This document shows positions 60,664-64,000 of a DNA stretch of 64,000 bases, piece after piece. The stretch comes from Allodiplogaster sudhausi (Eukaryota > Nematoda > Chromadorea > Rhabditida > Diplogasteridae). Numbering within the stretch: the stretch's first letter is position 1; each line of letters begins with the position of its first letter. The DNA lies in contig CALZFC010000354.1 in the NCBI GenBank assembly GCA_945643635.1, positions 1,624,001-1,688,000 of the forward strand. The letters are read 5' to 3'. The notes beneath the pieces were generated by a model, which worked only from the letters and a program-made list of their open reading frames with translations, did no database searches and was not told the DNA's origin. A program made the position numbers and the translations under genes.

Positions 60664-63600
60664 TAAACCCTGCATAAACCGTTCATAAAAGCCTGCATAA
60701 AGCCTGCATAAACGCTGCATAAACCGTTCATAAAACCATGCATAATCCCTGCATAAACGCTGCATAAACCGTTCATAAAACCCTGCATAAAGCCTGCATA
60801 AACCCGGCATAAACCGTTCATAAAAACCCTGCATAGTTCCTGCATAAACCGGCAAAACCCATCATAAAACCTTCCTAAACCGTGAATAAACCCCTCATAA
60901 ACCTTGTATAAACCCCTCATAAACCGTGCATAAACCGTTCATAAAACCTGCAGAAAGCTTGCATAAACCCTGCTTAAACCCTGCATAAAAAACGCAGCAT
61001 AAACCCTTCATAAACCCTATATAAACCCCGCATAAACTCTTCATAAACCGTTCATAAAAACCCTGCATAGTTCCTGCATAAACCGACAAAATTCTTCACA
61101 AACCCTGCATAAAAACTCAGCATAAAGCCTTCATAAACCCTGCAAAAAATCCGCAGAAACTCTTCATATACCGTGCATAAACCGTTCATAAAACCTGCAG
61201 AAAGCTTGCATAAACCCTGCTTAAACCCTGCATAAAAAACGCAGCATAAACCCTTCATAAACCCTATATAAACCCCGCATAAACTCTTCATAAACCGTTC
61301 ATAAAAACAGTGCATAGTTCCTGCATTAAACCGGCAAAATTCTTCACAGCATAAAGCCTTCATAAACTATGCAAAAAATCCGCAGAAACTCTTCATATAC
61401 CGTGCATAAACCGTTCATAAAACCTGCAGAAAGCTTGCATAAACCCTGCATAAACGCTGCATAAACCGTTCATAAACCCTGCATAAAGCCTGCACAAACC
61501 GTGCATAAACCGTTCATAAAAACCCTGCATAGTTCCTGCATAAAACGGCAAAACCTTTCATAAACCCTTCCTAAACCGTGCATAAACCCCTCATAAACCG
61601 TGCATAAACCGTTCATAAAACCTGCAGAAAGCTTGCATAAACCCTGCTTAAACCCTGCATAAAAAACGCAGCATAAACAATTCATAAACCCTATATAAAC
61701 CCCGCATAAACTCTTCATAAACCGTTCATAAAAACCCTGCATAGTTCCTGCATAAACAGGCAAAATTCTTCACAGCATAAAGCCTTCATAAACCCTGCAA
61801 AAAATCCGCAGAAACTCTTCATATACCGTGCATAAACCGTTCATAAAACCTGCAGAAAGCTTGCATAAACCCTGCATAAACCGTGCATAACCCCTACCTA
61901 AAACATGCATAAAAACTCACCATAAAGCCTATATAAACCCTGCATAAAATCAGCATAAACTCTTCACAAACCATGCATAATCCCTGCATAACCCGTGCAT
62001 GAACCCTGCATAAACCGTTCATAAAGGCCTGCATAAAGCCTGCATAAAGCCTGCATAAACGCTGCATAAACCGTTCATAAACCCTGCATAAAGCCTGCAC
62101 AAACCGTGCATAAACCGTTCATAAAAACCCTGCATAATTCCTGCATAAAACGGCAAAACCTTTCATAAACCCTTCCTAAACCGTGCATAAACCCCTCATA
62201 AACCGTGCATAAACCGTTCATAAAACCTGCAGAAAGCTTGCATAAACCCTGCTTAAACCCTGCATAAAAAACGCAGCATAAACAATTCATAAACCCTATA
62301 TAAACCCCGCATAAACTCTTCATAAACCGTTCATAAAAACCCTGCATAGTTCCTGCATAAACAGGCAAAATTCTTCACAGCATAAAGCCTTCATAAACCC
62401 TGCAAAAAATCCGCAGAAACTCTTCATATACCGTGCATAAACCGTTCATAAAACCTGCAGAAAGCTTGCATAAACCCTGCATAAACCGTGCATAACCCCT
62501 ACCTAAAACATGCATAAAAACTCACCATAAAGCCTATATAAACCCTGCATAAACCCCGTATAAACTCTTCACAAACCATGCATAATCCCTGCATAACCCG
62601 TGCATGAACCCTGCATAAACCGTTCATAAATGCCTGCATAAAGCATGCATAAACGCTGCATAAACCGTTCATAAACCCTGCATAAAGCCTGCACAAACCC
62701 TGCATAAACCGTTCATAAAAACCCTGCATAATTCCTGCATAAAACGGCAAAACCTTTCATAAACCCTTCCTAAACCGTGCATAAACCCCTCATAAACCGT
62801 GCATAAACCCCTCATGAACCCTGCATAAACCGTTCATAAAAGACCTGCATAAAGCCTGCATCAACCCTGCATAAACCCTGCATAAAAAACGCAGCAAAAA
62901 CCCTTCATAAACCCTCTATAAACCCCGCATAAACTCTTCATAAACCGTTCATACATAGTTCCTGCATAAACCGGCAAAATCCTTCACAAACCCTGCATAA
63001 AAACTCAGCATAAAGCCTTCATAAACCATGCCAAAACCCCGCATAAACTCTTCATAAACCGTGCATAATCCCTGCATAACCCGTGCATAAACCCTGCATA
63101 AACCGTTCATAAAAGCCTGCATAAAGCCTGCATAAACGCTGCATAAACCGTTCATCAACCTTGCATAAAGCCTGCATAAACCCTGCATAAACCGTTCATA
63201 AAAACCCTGCATAGTTCCTGCATAAACCGGCAAAACCCTTCATAAAACCTTCCTAAACCGTGAATAAACCCCTCATAAACCTTGCATAAACCCCTCATAA
63301 ACCGTGCATAAACCGTTCATAAAACCTGCAGAAAGCTTGCATAAACCCTGCTTAAACCCTGCATAAAAAACGCAGCATAAACCCTTCATAAACCCTATAT
63401 AAACCCCGCATAAACTCTTCATAAACCGTTCATAAAAACCCTGCATAGTTCCTGCATAAACCGGCAAAATTCTTCACAAACCCTGCATAAAAACTCAGCA
63501 TAAAGCCTTCATAAACCCTGCAAAAAATCCGCAGAAACTCTTCATATACCGTGCATAAACCGTTCATAAAACCTGCAGAAAGCTTGCATAAACCCTGCAT

Positions 63601-64000
63601 AAACCCCGCATAAACTCTTCATAAACCGTGCATAATCCCTGCATAACCCGTGCATAAACCCTGCATAAACCGTTCATAAAGGCCTGCATAAAGCCTGCAT
63701 AAACGCTGCATAAACCTTTCATAAAACCATGCATAAAACCTGCATAAGCCCTGCAAAAACCTTCGTAAAAACCCTGCATAAAGCCTGCATAAACCCGGCA
63801 TAAACGTTCATAAAAACCCTGCATAGTTCCTGCATAAACCGGCAAAACCCATCATAAACCCTGCATAAAAACTCAGCATAAAGCCTTCATAAACCCTGCA
63901 CAAATACCCGCATAAACTCTTCATAAATCGTGCATAATCCCTGCATAACCCGTGCATAAACCCTGCATAAACCGTCCATAAAAGCCTGCATAGGTTTTAT
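60662..64000. repeat. 11-12-bp minisatellite with higher-order structure, continues past the window
   Basis: Basic unit CATAAACC(C/G)TG/TT, that is CATAAACCNNN with occasional extra A. It varies among CATAAACCCTG, CATAAACCGTT and CATAAAGCCTG. Longer blocks recur: the TGCATAGTTCCTGCATAAAC segment returns in each, and 61470-61763 matches 62075-62368 at a spacing of 605 bp. The - strand is open for up to about 108 codons because the repeat lacks stops in some phases, giving repetitive GLCRVYAGFMNG text. I take this as a by-product. Confidence 0.9.

Noticed and set aside
60594..63845. Open frames of 60-108 codons on the - strand in the minisatellite, reading repetitive GLCRVYAGFMNG-like protein
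   Set aside because: They follow from a stop-poor 11-12-bp repeat; frames shift wherever the unit is 11 rather than 12 bp, and there is no splice or start context.

Overview
This is animal nuclear DNA, most likely nematode. The strongest evidence is two complete chemoreceptor genes of families known only from nematodes: a Str-type 7TM receptor (52277-54428, +) and an Srsx-type 7TM receptor (55322-57901, -). Introns are short and mostly end in TTTCAG-like acceptors. Coding exons are GC-rich, introns and spacers are AT-rich, and long (GA)n/(CT)n microsatellites fill many introns. I do not name a genus. All gene models were built by eye from reading frame, splice phase and paralogue comparison; no transcript data or searches were available.

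Layout. 0.8-4.8 kb (-): a glutamate transporter gene of the SLC1/EAAT family, with twelve phase-consistent exons; its C-terminal end is unresolved. 8.0-10.1 kb (+): an unrecognised eight-exon gene ('gene X'). 10.5-14.3 kb (-): 'gene A', which encodes or once encoded a secreted protein with a Ser/Ala/Pro-rich tail made of six near-identical 96-nt exons. It carries a nonsense codon and a frameshift. 14.7-20.2 kb: two further ~2.65-kb tandem copies of the 5' half of gene A, each with a decayed fragment of gene X, then a 123-bp stub. 20.5-22.3 kb and 48.3-50.8 kb (-): the two halves of 'gene B', a paralogue of A. They are separated by a 25.8-kb satellite array lying inside what corresponds to A's intron 5. 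52.3-57.9 kb: the two chemoreceptor genes, arranged tail to tail. 59.2-60.7 kb: a 1.47-kb element with 375-bp inverted terminal arms and TA at both edges. 60.66-64.0 kb: an 11-12-bp minisatellite with higher-order periodicity that runs off the window.

The most notable biology is the history of genes A and B. They are paralogous segments, including their 3' flanks. A was amplified in tandem after it had acquired inactivating mutations. B had its fifth intron filled by three 2.19-kb composite repeats and sixteen ~1.2-kb satellite monomers. Removing the array rejoins the A-like intron sequence, so the satellite locus and the apparently separate gene pieces 26 kb apart are one event. No system of cooperating genes is evident: the transporter and chemoreceptors are typical sensory and neural gene classes that sit next to each other, and the rest is repeat turnover.
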